A DNA stretch of 64,000 bases from Achatina immaculata (GCA_009760885.1 CM019715.1:21225003-21289002); one strand, 5' to 3'; counted from the stretch's first letter, positions 10,009 to 21,962 are shown. Notes: generated by a model not told the origin, from the sequence alone. Numbers and translations are program-made.

Positions 10009-10914
10009 GTGTTTATATGTGTGAGCATTTATCAAACCAGACCAGACAAGTGGAGATGTCTGCATAGGTTACAGTGCTGGTAAAACCTTGAGGTTTTGTA
10101 AGTTGTTTTCGTGCGTACATCAGACATATCCAAACTTAATGGTATAACTCTGTTTCAGCACGAGTCATCAGTCTAGTTAGCTGGTGTGTGTGTTTCCATA
10201 TTTGTTCCTGAAAGATGGATTTGACACAGAGGTACAAAGAAATGAGTTACTTATGGGCTAAAAGATATGATACATTTCCAGTGTACAGCAAACTTAACAG
10301 GAGCTATGTACATTTTTGTTATTATTGTGTGCACAATGTTATTGTTTTACCATATACTTTGGTTCTGAATGATTCTGACTAGCAATAATATAATTGATAT
10401 AATGAGTGCATCTTCATGGAGTGTTGCATTACTTGTAGTGGATCTGCTTTTGTGCTGTTTATGACAAAACACATATTTGCTGTGGATATCCCACTGTGTG
10501 CTGCAGTAGTCAGGTATGCCACATAGTTTTCCTCGTAGCTTGTGCAACTTTACAACTCACACTGTGCAGAGGTGATACTGTGTATATCTTTTCACTCTGC
10601 AGTGCAAAGCGGGACATCATGGAGGTTGTCTTTTGCAGTCATATTCTAAAGCAATAGTAGTTTTTCATCTTGTGTAGATGTTGTCTGCACTCAGCAGGCC
10701 TGCATGATAGTGAGAGTGGTTTTATCACTGCTTCTGTGATGACACTGCCACCATATATTACTTGTCTCCTTACACAAGTAATACTTTGTCTTTTGTAATA
10801 AGACTGTTCACCACAGCTTATATCTGACATACATGTTTCATTGAGAGGAATAGAGACAAGGGTTGTCTGCAGCAGTAAGCCACAATGGCTGGAAAAGCTG
10901 AATGAATGAATAAA
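10009..10914 (+). other. Probable 3' UTR of ASB, ending near an AATAAA
   Basis: First AATAAA after the stop is at 10909-10914, but 10810-10916 (GAGGAATAGAGACAAGGG and AAGCCACAATGGCTGGAAAA) resembles the 3' end of type F LINE fragments, so the signal may be retroelement-derived. Other AATAAA sites at 11353 and 14808 are alternatives. Confidence 0.35.
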
Positions 10915-11299
10915 AGACTATGTTTCATCTGTTGTATGTTGCAAGATTTTTGTATTTTGTAAATCACTTCTTGGTATAACCCTCTTGGTGTATAATCTCA
11001 TTTTGTATTGTGTATAGAATGATTACTCTGTGTGACATTGCAGCTGTGAAGATTACGTGCAATATTATTACGTGAAAGGTGTGAAAGGTTTGTATCATCA
11101 TAATTTGTCACAGTTAAATGTACCGTTGTGCAGTTAATATATGTAACATATCAGCATATCATATATGATGATAATGATAACAGCACATTACTATGTACAC
11201 TGCAGATGATGACATAACATGTCAGCACACCACATACAATACATGTAACATCCCATCATGCTACAGAGGTTGCTGTACTGTATAACTATACACTTCAAA
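10915..11299 (+). other. No recognisable feature
   Basis: AT-rich flank downstream of ASB; nothing supportable. Confidence 0.4.
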
Positions 11300-11530
11300 T
11301 ATGATATGTAACATACAAGAGAAATGACGGCTGTGGTAAAATTGGTTATAGTAATAAAGTAGATAGAGGTGTAGGGTTTATTTTTATAAGAGGATAGAAA
11401 GAGTGAGGAAAGTGGACACAAACAAGAATGGCAGAAACAAAGATGAGTACATACAAATGAAGAATGTACAACAATGCAATATTTTGGTAAAAGCCTTTTT
11501 CAAGGGTCACATATAAAAACAACACAACAG
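11300..11530 (+). mobile_element. Interspersed repeat R2, copy 1
   Basis: Matches the reverse complement of 37845-38060: shared GAAATGACG, GTAAAATT, AGGAAAGT, ACAAG, GATGAGTAC and CAATATTTTGG...AAGCCTTT. Class unknown; the GGC...GCCGAAATATT motif is also met near 56890 and 60205. Confidence 0.5.
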
Positions 11531-11699
11531 ATAAAAACATGAAAAATATGGACATAGCTTTTTGGTCTCCTCCTTTGCAAGAAAGTCTGGCACAAAGTGC
11601 ATTTTGATTCATCTTAGTTTTTGCCATCCTCATTTCTTCCCACTTTCCTCACATTTTCTTTCTTTTGTAAAACTGTATCGTGTGCTTCCATCTACGATA

Positions 11700-12235
11700 C
11701 TTTCATGTATGACATGTACAAACAAGACCAAAGTAATGGTGTTCAGCAGGAAAGACCAGAAGCCACAGATGGATATAATCATAAACAAAAAGAGACTGGA
11801 ACAAGTGACAGACTACAGCTACCTAGGACACACATTAACTGAAGATGGGAGATGTGAGATGGAGATAAAGAAAAGAATAGGAATGCCAAAACATACATTC
11901 AACACCATGAGGACAGTGCTGTTACCCAGGAATCTGTCCATAAAAACAAAATTAAGATTTGTAAAATGTTATATCTACTCGGTTTTACTGAATGAAGCAT
12001 AAAACCTGTACTCTAAGCAAAAAGACGGAGAGAAAGATTAAAGCAGTATAAATGTGGTACTACAGAACTAGGTCATTTAACATAGAGAATGAAAAGAGCA
12101 AATGCACAAGTTTTAGAACATCTCCAACTGCAATGTGAACCTCTCAAAGAAATAAAGATGAAAAAAACAAAATATTTGGCCATATCAAAAGACATAACAA
12201 TATACTGAAGACCATATTAGAAGAAAAGGTGGAAG
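11700..12235 (+). mobile_element. Non-LTR retrotransposon C-terminal fragment, type H (degenerate)
   Basis: Reads TKVMVFSRKDQKPQMD, VTDYSYLGHTLTEDGRCEME, KLRFVKCYIYSVLLN and, after stops, IFGHIKRHNN-like IWPYQKT remnants. Typical RT thumb order (VMV, YLG, IKTKLRF). Ends in (GAAT)n and an R3 repeat. Confidence 0.75.
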
Positions 12236-12320
12236 AATGAATGAATGAATGAATGAATAATCTTTATTTTTAAAGGGTAAAGAATTGGGCACGCAGGCCC
12301 GTCTTACATTCTGCCCTTCA
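12232..12320 (+). repeat. Short interspersed repeat R3, copy 1
   Basis: (GAAT)n then AATCTTTATTTTTAAAGGGT and GGGCACGCAGGCCCGTC; the same sequence occurs at 61222-61320 and, more diverged, 61351-61425. Confidence 0.75.
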
Positions 12321-12689
12321 TCACTCCATCTTTCATTCTTCCCACACACTTGATTTAGTACAAATATACAAATTAAATTAAGAAAAAACATATCAAAAGA
12401 GTGTAAGATTTAACTACTACATTCAAAGTAAAATAGAAGTAGTAATTAACCTAATAAAATAGCACTCACGCACACATACATACGCAGACATATACATAAA
12501 CAAAAATACATTGTAAATACAGATCTTCTAACATATTTTTTTTAACAAACATTAAAATAATTTCTAACAATATCTAACAAGTTGCTTTTCTAACTATGTC
12601 ATTTTAGTACTTGATGGTTGGCGAGTCACGTGTTGAAAGAGTGCTATTTATTTTATGGAGGCATATAATTACAAGAGAGTAAATAATGA
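12321..12689 (+). other. No recognisable feature
   Basis: AT-rich with CACACATACATACGCAGACA-like simple sequence. Confidence 0.4.
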
Positions 12690-12845
12690 AAAAGGTTTGA
12701 GAAAAAAGAGCAAGAGGAAGACAGAGGTGTAGATGGGAAGATAACATACGAGAATAGACAGGATACAACAGGATCAAGGTGAGGAAATGAGATTCATTAC
12801 CACCAACCTTTGTTCTGGAGAAGGCACATGATGATGATGATGTAC
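12690..12845 (+). mobile_element. LINE C-terminal remnant with (GAT)n tail
   Basis: Broken frames read KRARGRQRC-like, NIREWTGYNRIK-like motifs common in C-terminal ends of non-LTR elements, followed by (GAT)n at 12828-12842. Confidence 0.5.
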
Positions 12846-13111
12846 AAACAAAGCTTTATGCTTCTTCATGTGCCACCACACTGACCCTTTTTCTAGTTAA
12901 TCTCAGATTGATTTTAATTTTTTTAATGAATTTAACAAGGACAAAGTTTTGTTAGAAATAGGATGTTTATGTTTATAGCTCTTGTTGTATGTGTTTGTTT
13001 TAACCATCAGACATATATGTTTTGTTTTAACCATCAGACATATATGTGCTTGTGACATATGTGAGAAAAGGCCTCATTGGACATTGTTTCTTTGGTTTTT
13101 CTCTTCTTCTT

Positions 13112-13440
13112 GTATACCCATGCAAGTTCTTTACATCCGATGCAGTGCAATTGTTGAGGTGCAACATCGTGTTGGATTGGTGGCCAGTTTTTGTTTTTTT
13201 CCAGTCCCCGAGTAGAACTAAAAAGCAGGGGGCGTGCAATACTTCTTTATCTGACTCCACTACCTTGGGGGCTGTGGTGACCCCTGCCCTGTTAACTGTG
13301 TTGGACCTGTTACCAGGGGTAATCAGTGGAGAGATGGGACAGGGTCTTGGTTAGCTATGGTTTGTCAACTCTGATGCTAGCATGTCAGCTGCGGGTCATT
13401 AATCAGTCAAATCAAACAGCATCTTCACATCCCCCCCACC
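13112..13440 (+). mobile_element. R330 repeat, diverged copy
   Basis: Retains GACTCCACTACCTTGGGGGC, GGGACAGGGTCTTGGTTAGC and a C-rich end (CATCCCCCCCACCC at 13428-13442). Confidence 0.72.
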
Positions 13441-13639
13441 CACCACTGTGCCCCCACTCTTCAGATTTTTGATAAGAATGAAAGTAATGTACAAGAATTT
13501 TGCTTATATGCTGGACATTAATGTCTGTGATATTTTGTTCATTTTAAAGAAAACAAAGTTAATTTTTCTCTGAGATTAATGTTACAGTGGGTGCTATAAT
13601 TAAAATTTTTTTTTTTAACAAAAGAAATAGACAAGAAAT

Positions 13640-14012
13640 TAGACTCTTTTGAAAACAAATGTCTAAGGAAAATGCTTGGTATAAAGTGGAACGAATTCAA
13701 GAACAATGTGGAGATAAGACAGATGAGCAAACAACAACCTGTCTCATGGGTGATCAGAAAAAAGGAGATTTACATATGTCAGTCACGTGATGAGAAAAAA
13801 CAGTCAGAGAATCCCAAAACAAGCTATCAAGTGGAACACAACAGGCCGAAGAAAAAGAGGTTGACCATGTGAAAGAGGACATTGTTAAGAGAGGCTAGTT
13901 TAGTGGGCATAACACCCCTTGATGAGTTTGAAAAGCTCGCCAAAAACAGGAAAACTTAATGAACTACCATGTGAGCCCTGTGTGACGTTTAAAGGCACAG
14001 GAAAGATGTAGG
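13640..14012 (+). mobile_element. Non-LTR retrotransposon C-terminal fragment, type B
   Basis: Reads MLGIKWNEFKNNVEIRQM, PVSWVIRKK, then frameshifted IPKQAIKWNTTGRRKRG-like and TLRAMCDV-like ends. Same family as 24230, 29010 and 38197. Confidence 0.78.
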
Positions 14013-14289
14013 ATGTAAAATAAAACATTCTAGTTTTTTCTCTGATTTTTTTAAACAAATGTTTTCTACTTTAAACAAGAGCGAGAATTTTCTTGTCTGG
14101 CACAAAAGAGCAGGAACATGCTAGACCTGCTTTCCTCAAATTCTGCCAGGTTGCGGTCTCAGTTATCTTGGATCTATAATGTGGTTCAACTTGATCTCAG
14201 AATTATATGAAAATTGATTTGTAAAGTTGAAACTAAATCAGATTTTGATTGGAAATTTTCAGTGTAGTTAAATTATTATTTGATGTCAA

Positions 14290-14452
14290 ATATTCATCTT
14301 ACATGTCTGTATCTACATGTCTAGAGCCAGAATGTTCATGTCTATGAGATATTCATCATTCCTGTCTGTATCTACATGTCTAGAGCCAGAATGTTCATGT
14401 CTATGAGATATTCATCATTCCTGTCTGTATCTACATGTCTAGAGCCTGAATG
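14290..14452 (+). repeat. Minisatellite, 59-bp unit, about 2.7 copies
   Basis: Units share TGTCTGTATCTACATGTCTA and CAGAATGTTCATGTCTATGA. Confidence 0.85.
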
Positions 14453-14954
14453 TTCCTTGTACATTTATTTTTATGATGTCCATGATCCTGCACCACATAT
14501 TAGAATATTACTTGATATTTATTCTCAAATGGTGCAATTATATGCGCAGAGATTGAGGTCTCACTGTAAATATATATGTTACTTGTTGCGTATGTTTGTT
14601 TCACTTACCTGTTTTTCAGGGTTATGTATGATGTAGATTTGTTTATTTCTATATACATATTACAGTCACCGCTCGCAATATGTACAGTTTTAATATGGGA
14701 AGGTTGTATAACAGAATTTTAAGTCTTAAGTTATGTTTATCTTTTTATTATGTCCTTAACTGAGAATTTGTTGTTGTTGACAAGTGATACTGTGGTGAAA
14801 GAGTTGTAATAAAACAGTCATATTAGATGAAATGTTTCTTCAGTGGCTTGTCTCTCATCCTGGAGGAGACTTTTGGCTTGTATTTCAGCAAGCTCCACCG
14901 CTGTAGTGAACAAGTGGGTATCCCATTAACCAGACTGTGTTATTGTATTTGAAC
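14453..14954 (+). other. No recognisable feature
   Basis: AT-rich; AATAAA at 14808 followed by GT-rich sequence could be a polyadenylation site but no transcript is evident. Confidence 0.35.
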
Positions 14955-15545
14955 AGAAGCCTATGGGGTTATGGGAAAAGGATGTTAAAGCTAGAATAAC
15001 CAAGGCCAGGACAGCATTTATCCAACTTAACAAAATATTGTCATCTAAGAACATCAAAATAAGAACCAAACTTAGGCTTTTTAATACAAACGTCCTACTG
15101 TATGGTTCAGAGACATGTTTACTATGCCTTGTTCAATACAATACAACAGAGGATACAAACATTCATGAACTACTGCTTGAGGAGGACTTTAAACATTAAA
15201 TGGCAGGACAAGATCAGGAATGAGGAGGTCTGGTAAAGGGCAGGACAAGAACCTATGAACCTACAAATCATGTCTAGGAAATGGAGGTGGATTGGTCACA
15301 CTTTGAGGAAGCCTGACACCAACATAGCAAGACAGGCACTGACATGGAATCTTCAAGGAAATAGAAAACGAGGAAGACCTAGACTTACTTGGAGAAGAGA
15401 AATTATAACAGTGCTTAGAGACAAGGGATACACATGGAAGGAAGCAGAGAATAATTCCAAGAACAGGGATGACTGGAGAGCCTTTATCCGTGGCCTATGC
15501 TCTCAAGGGAGTGGAGGGCAGTGATGATGATGATGATGATGATGA
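14955..15545 (+). mobile_element. Non-LTR retrotransposon C-terminal part, type D
   Basis: Reads LWEKDVKARITKARTAFIQL, IRTKLRLFNTNVLLYGSET, then [35 protein letters not shown] and LCSQGSGGQ before a (GAT)n tail. One frameshift and a stop split the two halves. Close relative at 22580-22930 (minus). Confidence 0.88.
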
Positions 15546-15639
15546 TATGGGGTTGTGGTAAAGCTGTCATTGGCGGCGGTTTTTTTATCCCAGATGAGAG
15601 TGCCATCAGTGATGTGAAAGGTTTTGAATGATTTCATGT

Positions 15640-16255
15640 GGAGGTGGTAAGGCCTATATGATTTCATAGGTAAGTAATACATAGTAAGACCTATATGATT
15701 TCATAGGTAAGTAATGCATAGTAAGGCCTATATGATTTCATAGGTAAGTAATACATAGTAAGACCTATATGATTTCATAGGTAAATAATGCATAGTAAGA
15801 CCTATATGATTTCATAGGTAAGTAATGCATAGTAAGACTTATATGATTTCATAGGTAAGTAATGCATAGTAAGACCTATATGATTTCATAGGTAAGTAAT
15901 GCATAGTAAGACCTATATGATTTCATAGGTAAATAATGCATAGTAAGGCCTATATGATTTCATAGGTAAGTAATGCATAGTAAGACTTATATGATTTCAT
16001 AGGTAAGTAATGCATAGTAAGACCTATATGATTTCATAGGTAAATAATGCATAGTAAGGGCTATATGATTTCATGGGGAGGTAATGCATAGTAAGGCCTA
16101 TATGATTTCATGGGGAGGTAATGCATAGTAAGGCCTATATGATTTCATGGGGAGGTAATGCATAGTAAGGTCTATATGATTTCATGGGGAGGTAATGCAT
16201 AGTAAGGCCTATATGATTCCATGGGGAGGTGGTAATGCATAGTAAGACCTACAGA
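15640..16255 (+). repeat. Minisatellite, 37-bp unit, about 16 copies, with splice-donor consensus
   Basis: Units read CCTATATGATTTCATAGG then TAAGTAATGCATAGTAAG. The first two thirds contain AGGTAAGT, the ideal U1 snRNA 5' splice site; the last copies carry GGGGAGGTAATG instead. The unit also holds an inverted repeat CCTAT...ATAGG. Confidence 0.92.
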
Positions 16256-16305
16256 AATATCTATTTTTTTAGTTTACTCACTTTGTGACCCCATCAGAAT
16301 TGTTT

Positions 16306-16560
16306 TACAGTGGTGCATTATAATGTTTTATTTGTTAACATAGACTATTTTGCCAGAAAGAGCAAACATAATCACAGAACATTATAATGTTTTATTTGTT
16401 AACATAGAATATTTTGCCAGAGAGAACAAACATAATCACAGAACATTAGAATGTTTTATTTGTTAACATAGAATATTTTGCCAGAGAGAACAAACATAAT
16501 CACAGAACATTAGAATGTTTTATTTGCTAACATAGAATACTTTGCAAGCAAGAACAAAGA
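16306..16560 (+). repeat. Minisatellite, 64-bp unit, about 4 copies
   Basis: Shared AATGTTTTATTTGTTAACAT and ACAAACATAATCACAGAACA. Confidence 0.88.
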
Positions 16561-16819
16561 TTACCACATAAGAAAGTAAAAAATTACATTCATATTTATT
16601 GCAGTAATTCTTCTGCTGCCACGTATCTTTTAGACAAGTAGTACTTCTTTAAATGACTTCACATTGATAAAATACAGTTAAAATTTTAAATTTTTTAACA
16701 GATTGAAATTGAAATAAGCATGTAAGTTAAACTGGATTATTTAGAATGGAAATAATCTGTAATGGCACATGTTTTGTTGATTTGGACATAATTCAGTTTG
16801 TGCTTGGAATGTTTGTTTA

Positions 16820-16910
16820 CCAGTTTGTCTGCACGTCACACTTTCATGTGTCAAAGATCTTGAAAATGTGGGTCTGACACTGACAAGCAGATATGCCTTA
16901 AAGGCATAAA
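16820..16910 (-). mobile_element. SINE body remnant (possible)
   Basis: CACTTTCATGTGTCAAAGAT and ATGCCTTAAAGGCAT resemble the shared body of SINE families A and B; no head found. Confidence 0.35.
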
Positions 16911-17639
16911 CATTTTGTAAAAAAATGTTCATCCAGTTTGTGCTATGTTCCATTCTTTAATTTTTCTCTTACTGGTTTTACTGTGGAACTTTTTTTATTC
17001 CTGATTTAGAAGTTCAAAATAAAAGCAAGAACATCAAAAAGCCAGTGGGCAGCATTTGTATAGAAAGTTGGAGACTAGAAATGATTTAGTTGAGAGAAGC
17101 AAGTTACCAGATGCTGGTTAGAGTAGCTGGGGATAAAAGATAATATTCAGTCAGTAGCTGTATCATGTGTTCCTAGGAGTTTCAGATCTTCCAAAGAAAT
17201 TCAGGGCAACAGAATTTTGTTGGTATTTTCATTGCTACCATAGTCATCTTTTGTTATTCATGTATTTCTTGAATTGTGATCAGTTGCCCACTGTTCTTTG
17301 TCATGTCTTGTAAAGCAGCAACAAATTCTCTCCACTTTTCATGGTCTGAAGCCAGCGTTTGTTTTGGTACACTGGATGAATACTGTTCATCTCATCTTCT
17401 AGTTCTTCATTTTTCTTTTCTTTGTCAGCCTCTCTTTTTCTTGTCCTCATATGTCCATTGTATGGTTATTTTAACCATAATGCTGGGGTCTTTTTGAGGC
17501 AGATGATCAGTATGTTTCAAGCTTTTTTTTTCTTCTGTAATTGTACCCATTTTTTTTTCTTTAATGTTTGTTTTGAGTACGTAGGCCCTTGCTGCTTTAC
17601 GACCACAGTCCAGAAAATATTCTTGATTATCTCGCTGAA
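16911..17639 (+). other. No recognisable feature
   Basis: AT- and T-rich sequence; no supportable gene or repeat. Confidence 0.4.
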
Positions 17640-17900
17640 ACTGTGAGAATCTCAGAGAACATGGCAAGCCAGAAGGGAAAGTCAATGGAAATATGTTTGT
17701 CATGTCATGGGAAGACGGAAGGTAAAGAAGCTTGCAGTCACTTAAGTGAGAAATGAATGGAGGGACAGCAAGAAGAAAAACAACACAGTCAGAATATTCT
17801 CACAGAGTGGCACAGGGAAAGAAAGGCAGTTGAATTGGATTATAAATATCATTGAGTGCTGAAGATAGAGAAGCAGTACAGCAGTACTTGTTTGCATGGC
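17640..17900 (+). mobile_element. LINE C-terminal remnant, type E-like
   Basis: TTTGTCATGTCATGGGAAGA and GAGTGGCACAGGGAAAGAAA encode FVMSWED-like and WHRERKAVELDYK remnants of the GHVMRR...WHRER end of non-LTR elements; frames are broken. Confidence 0.5.
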
Positions 17901-18023
17901 ACTCAGTGAATGGAGGAATGAACTGTGAATTTTAATTCATACAGATGATGCTGTGGTAAAGATATTAAAACATAGGTCTTGACTGGACTACAGTGGCTTT
18001 CCTTACTCTCAGGATTCTACTCA

Positions 18024-18305
18024 AGCTCCACTCTCACACAAGAAGCATGTTTCATATTAAACTCCACACCCACACAAGAAGCATGTTTCATATTAAGCTC
18101 CACACCCACACAAGAAGCATGTTTCATATTAAGCTCCACACCCACACAAGAAGCATGTTTCATATTAAGCTCCACACCCACACAAGAAGCATGTTTCATA
18201 TTAAGCTCCACTCCCACACAAGAAGCATGTTTCATATTAAGCTCCACACCCACACAAGAAGCATGTTTCATATTAAGCTCCACACCCACACAATAAGCAT
18301 GTTTT
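18024..18305 (+). repeat. Minisatellite, 36-bp unit, about 7.7 copies
   Basis: Unit ACACCCACACAAGAAGCATG then TTTCATATTAAGCTCC. Copies nearly identical, hence recent. Open in three frames because 36 is a multiple of 3; not coding. Confidence 0.93.
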
Positions 18306-18496
18306 TTTTTTATTAAGCTCCACCAATATAGATAGCACATTGATACAACCACATTGGTTTGGACATAACACAAACACCAGCTGTAGGTGGGATAAGGTCT
18401 TGACCAGCCATAATTCTCAGATACCGCTGGCATTATCATCAAGATAACAAATTCAGCTTCACTCATGTTGGGTTTTATATGATGAATTGTTTGATA

Positions 18497-18566
18497 GTCT
18501 TTGTATGATACTTGTATCTAATCTTTGTATGATACTTGTATCTAATCTTTGTATGATACTTTTATC
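18497..18566 (+). repeat. Short tandem repeat, 24-bp unit, 3 copies
   Basis: Unit CTTTGTATGATACTTGTATC plus TAAT. Confidence 0.85.
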
Positions 18567-18579
18567 TTCTCATCCTCTT

Positions 18580-19220
18580 CAGTTTTCCGAGCCATTAAGG
18601 CTCATTGCTGCAGATAAAGTTCGCCTCCATTCCTCTCTATTCCTAATCTTCTCTCTCCAGTTGGTGGCACCAATTTCTTTTATATCCTCTTTTATGTTGT
18701 CTTTCCATCTCTGTCATGGTCTATCCCTTGGTCTTGTTTCCTTCATCTCTTGTCTGTTCTCTTCCATTCTTTCTACATGCCCCAGCCAGCGTAGTCTGTT
18801 CAGTTTCAAGACATTTATAATTCATTGGGATTTAAATAAGCTGTTCAGTTCATTGTTCTTTCTAGCTCTCCATTCTCCACTGTTGGTATCCTTTATCGGC
18901 CAAAAGATTCTTTGTTCTCAAAGATCTGCAATTGTTGTTCATCTTTCTTTGTTGTACTCCACATTTCTGTTCCATACAAGATGCCTGGTCTTATTATAGT
19001 TTTGTAGATTGTTATTTTGGTGTTTTGGGACATGATTTTGGATTTTAACAGATGTTGTAAGGCGGAGTATATTTTATTTCCTATCTGTACTCTGATTTTA
19101 ATTTCCTCGCTTATTATGATACTTGTATCTGGTTGTATAAAATGACTGTTGCTGCAGAAATCCTGCCAGTGGTTTGCTGTTGTTATCTGTTTTATTGTAG
19201 TACAAGAGTTATCCTGTGAT
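18580..19220 (-). mobile_element. Non-LTR retrotransposon C-terminal part, type F
   Basis: Minus-strand reading gives IRVQIGNKIYSALQHLLKSK, KITIYKTIIRPGILYGTEMW, then LNRLRWLGHVERMEE-like and RPRDRPWQRWKDNIKEDI-like segments ending LRLNGSEN-like. Typical RT thumb then basic C-terminal domain, with frameshifts. Relatives at 36100-36315 and 10810-10916. Confidence 0.8.
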
Positions 19221-19334
19221 GAACAAAATAATGGGAAGTCCATTCATAGCTGCAGATTCTAGTCATGTGTGTACTCATATTCTGAAGAATTAAATATGTT
19301 TAATATTAATATGTTGGTTGTGTTGTTTTTTTTC

Positions 19335-19428
19335 TGTAACTCACTGCTTTGGAATTTTTTGGACATGTCATGAGAAGACAGAAGCTGGAGATACTAGTAA
19401 TGGCTGGACAATTCAAAGAAAACAGGAA
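19335..19428 (+). mobile_element. LINE C-terminal remnant that seeds the next array
   Basis: Reads FFGHVMRRQKLEILVMAGQF then KENRKR, the GHVMRR...GKxxGRRxR motif of type E elements. The frame runs straight into the first unit of the 45-bp array (RELSRWTDQVAWERK). Confidence 0.72.
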
Positions 19429-20960
19429 GAGAGAATTGTCTCGGTGGACTGACCAAGTGGCATGGGAGAGGAAGAGAGAACTGTCTCAGTGGACTGACTA
19501 AGTGGCATGGGAGAGGAAGAGAGAACTGTCTCAGTGGACTGACCAAGTGGCATGGGAGAGGAAGAGAGAACTGTCTCAGTGGACTGACTAAGTGGCATGG
19601 GAGAGGAAGAGAGAACTGTCTCAGTGGACTGACTAAGTGGCATGGGAGAGGAAGAGAGAACTGTCTCAGTGGACTGACTAAGTGGCATGGGAGAGGAAGA
19701 GAGAACTGTCTCAGTGGACTGACTAAGTGGCATGGGAGAGGAAGAGAGAATTGTCTCGGTGGACTGACCAAGTGGCATGGGAGAGGAAGAGAGAACTGTC
19801 TCAGTGGACTGGCTAAGTGGCATGGGAGAGGAAGAGATAACTGTCTCAGTGGACTGACTAAGTGGCATGGGAGAGGAAGAGATAACTGTCTCAGTGGACT
19901 GACTAAGTGGCATGGGAGAGGAAGAGATAACTGTCTCAGTGGACTGACTAAGTGGCATGGGAGAGGAAGAGATAACTGTCTCAGTGGACTGACTAAGTGG
20001 CATGGGAGAGGAAGAGAGAATTGTCTCAGTGGACTGACTAAGTGGCATGGGAGAGGAAGAGAGAATTGTCTCGGTGGACTGACCAAGTGGCATGGGAGAG
20101 GAAGAGATAACTGTCTCAGTGGACTGACTAAGTGGCATGGGAGAGGAAGAGATAACTGTCTCAGTGGACTGACTAAGTGGCATGGGAGAGGAAGAGAGGA
20201 CTGTCTCAGTGGACTGACTAAGTGGCATGGGAGAGGAAGAGAGAACTGTCTCAGTGGACTGACTAAGTGGCATGGGAGAGGAAGAGATAACTGTCTCAGT
20301 GGACTGACTAAGTGGCATGGGAGAGGAAGAGAGAATTGTTTCGGTGGACTGACTAAGTGGCATGGGAGAGGAAGAGATAACTGTCTCAGTGGACTGACTA
20401 AGTGGCATGGGAGAGGAAGAGATAACTGTCTCAGTGGACTGACTAAGTGGCATGGGAGAGGAAGAGATAACTGTCTCAGTGGACTGACTAAGTGGCATGG
20501 GAGAGGAAGAGATAACTGTCTCGGTGGACTGACTAAGTGGCATGGGAGAGGAAGAGAGAATTGTCTCAGTGGACTGACTAAGTGGCATGGGAGAGGAAGA
20601 GAGAATTGTCTCGGTGGACTGACCAAGTGGCATGGGAGAGGAAGAGATAACTGTCTCAGTGGACTGACTAAGTGGCATGGGAGAGGAAGAGAGAATTGTC
20701 TCGGTGGAATGACTAAGTGGCATGGGAGAGGAAGAGAGAGCTGTCTCAGTTGACTGACCAAGTGACATGGGAGAGGAAGAGAGAGCTGTCTCAGTGGACT
20801 GACTAAGTGGCATGGGAGAGGAAGAGAGAGCTGTCTCAGTGGACTGACTAAGTGACATGGGAGAGGAAGAGAGAGCTGTCTCAGTGGACTGACTAAGTGG
20901 CATGGGAGAGGAAGAGAGAGCTGTCTCAGTGGACTGACTAAGTGGCATGGGAGAGGAAGC
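19429..20960 (+). repeat. Minisatellite, 45-bp unit, 34 copies
   Basis: Unit AGAGAACTGTCTCAGTGGAC then TGACTAAGTGGCATGGGAGA and GGAAG. Three main unit variants (GAGAACTG, GATAACTG, GAGAATTG) are interspersed in blocks, a higher-order pattern. 45 is a multiple of 3, so two 520-535-codon frames stay open on the minus strand; these are repeat artefacts. Confidence 0.95.
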
Positions 20961-21195
20961 ACGGTTGCCAACTCTGTCAGGCACGGCACATAATAATTCA
21001 CTCCTCCTTACTTAAATTCTTGTTTCTCTCTGTTCTGTGTGTGTTTGTTTGATTGTTTGTTTTCGCTACCTGGTGTGTTGGAAGTTTTGATAAAGATCCA
21101 CTGTGATGTTGATGTTGTTGTTCATATGTTATTCTCATAAATATCAGCCCTCATTTGTTCATCTGCTGGATGAAATGTGTTACGATAATTGTTCA

Positions 21196-21715
21196 CTTGC
21201 AGGATTCGTTAACTGGGATCTCTCTTTTGTTTTACCTGCAGGATACATTAACTGGGATCTTTGTTATACTTGCAGAATACATTAACTGGGATCTTTGTTA
21301 TACTTGCAGGATACATTAACTGGGATCTTTGTTATATATGCAGGACACATTAACAGGGATCTTTCTTTGTTTTACCTGCAGAATACATTAACTGGAATCA
21401 TTGTTTTACTTGCAGGATACATTAACTGGGATCTTTGTTATATATGCAGGACACATTAACAGGGATCTTTCTTTGTTTTACCTGCAGAATACATTAACTG
21501 GAATCATTGTTTTACTTGCAGGATACATTAACTGGGATCTTTGTTATACCTGCAGGGTTCATTCAATGGGATCTTTGTTATACTTGTAGGGTACATTAAC
21601 TGGGATTTTTGCTTTACCTGCAGAATGCATTAACAGGGATCTTTCTTTGTTTTATTCTGTAAAATACATTAACTGGATCTTTGTTTCATTTGCAGGATAC
21701 ATTAACTAGGATCTT
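21196..21715 (+). repeat. Minisatellite, mixed 36-60-bp units
   Basis: Units share TTGCAGGATACATTAACTGG and GATCTTTGTTATA, alternating with CAGGACACATTAACAGGGAT variants. Confidence 0.85.
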
Positions 21716-21962
21716 CCTTTGTTCACCTGCAGGATTCATCAGCTTTGTTCACCTGCAGGATTCATCAGCTTTGTTCACCTGCAGGATTCATCAACTTTGT
21801 TCACCTGCAGGATTCATCAGCTTTGTTCACCTGCAGGATTCATCAGCTTTGTTCACCTGCAGGATTCATCAACTTTGTTCACCTGCAGGATTCATCAACT
21901 TTGTTCACCTGCAGGATTCATCAGCTTTGTTCACCTGCAGGATTCATCAACTTTGTTCACCC
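21716..21962 (+). repeat. Minisatellite, 26-bp unit, about 9.5 copies
   Basis: Unit TTTGTTCACCTGCAGGATTC then ATCAGC or ATCAAC. It shares CCTGCAGGAT with the preceding array, so probably evolved from it. Confidence 0.93.

Noticed and set aside
19394..21001. Two overlapping minus-strand open frames of about 520-535 codons
   Set aside because: They are the 45-bp minisatellite read in two frames; unit length divisible by 3 keeps frames open. No splice context or homology.
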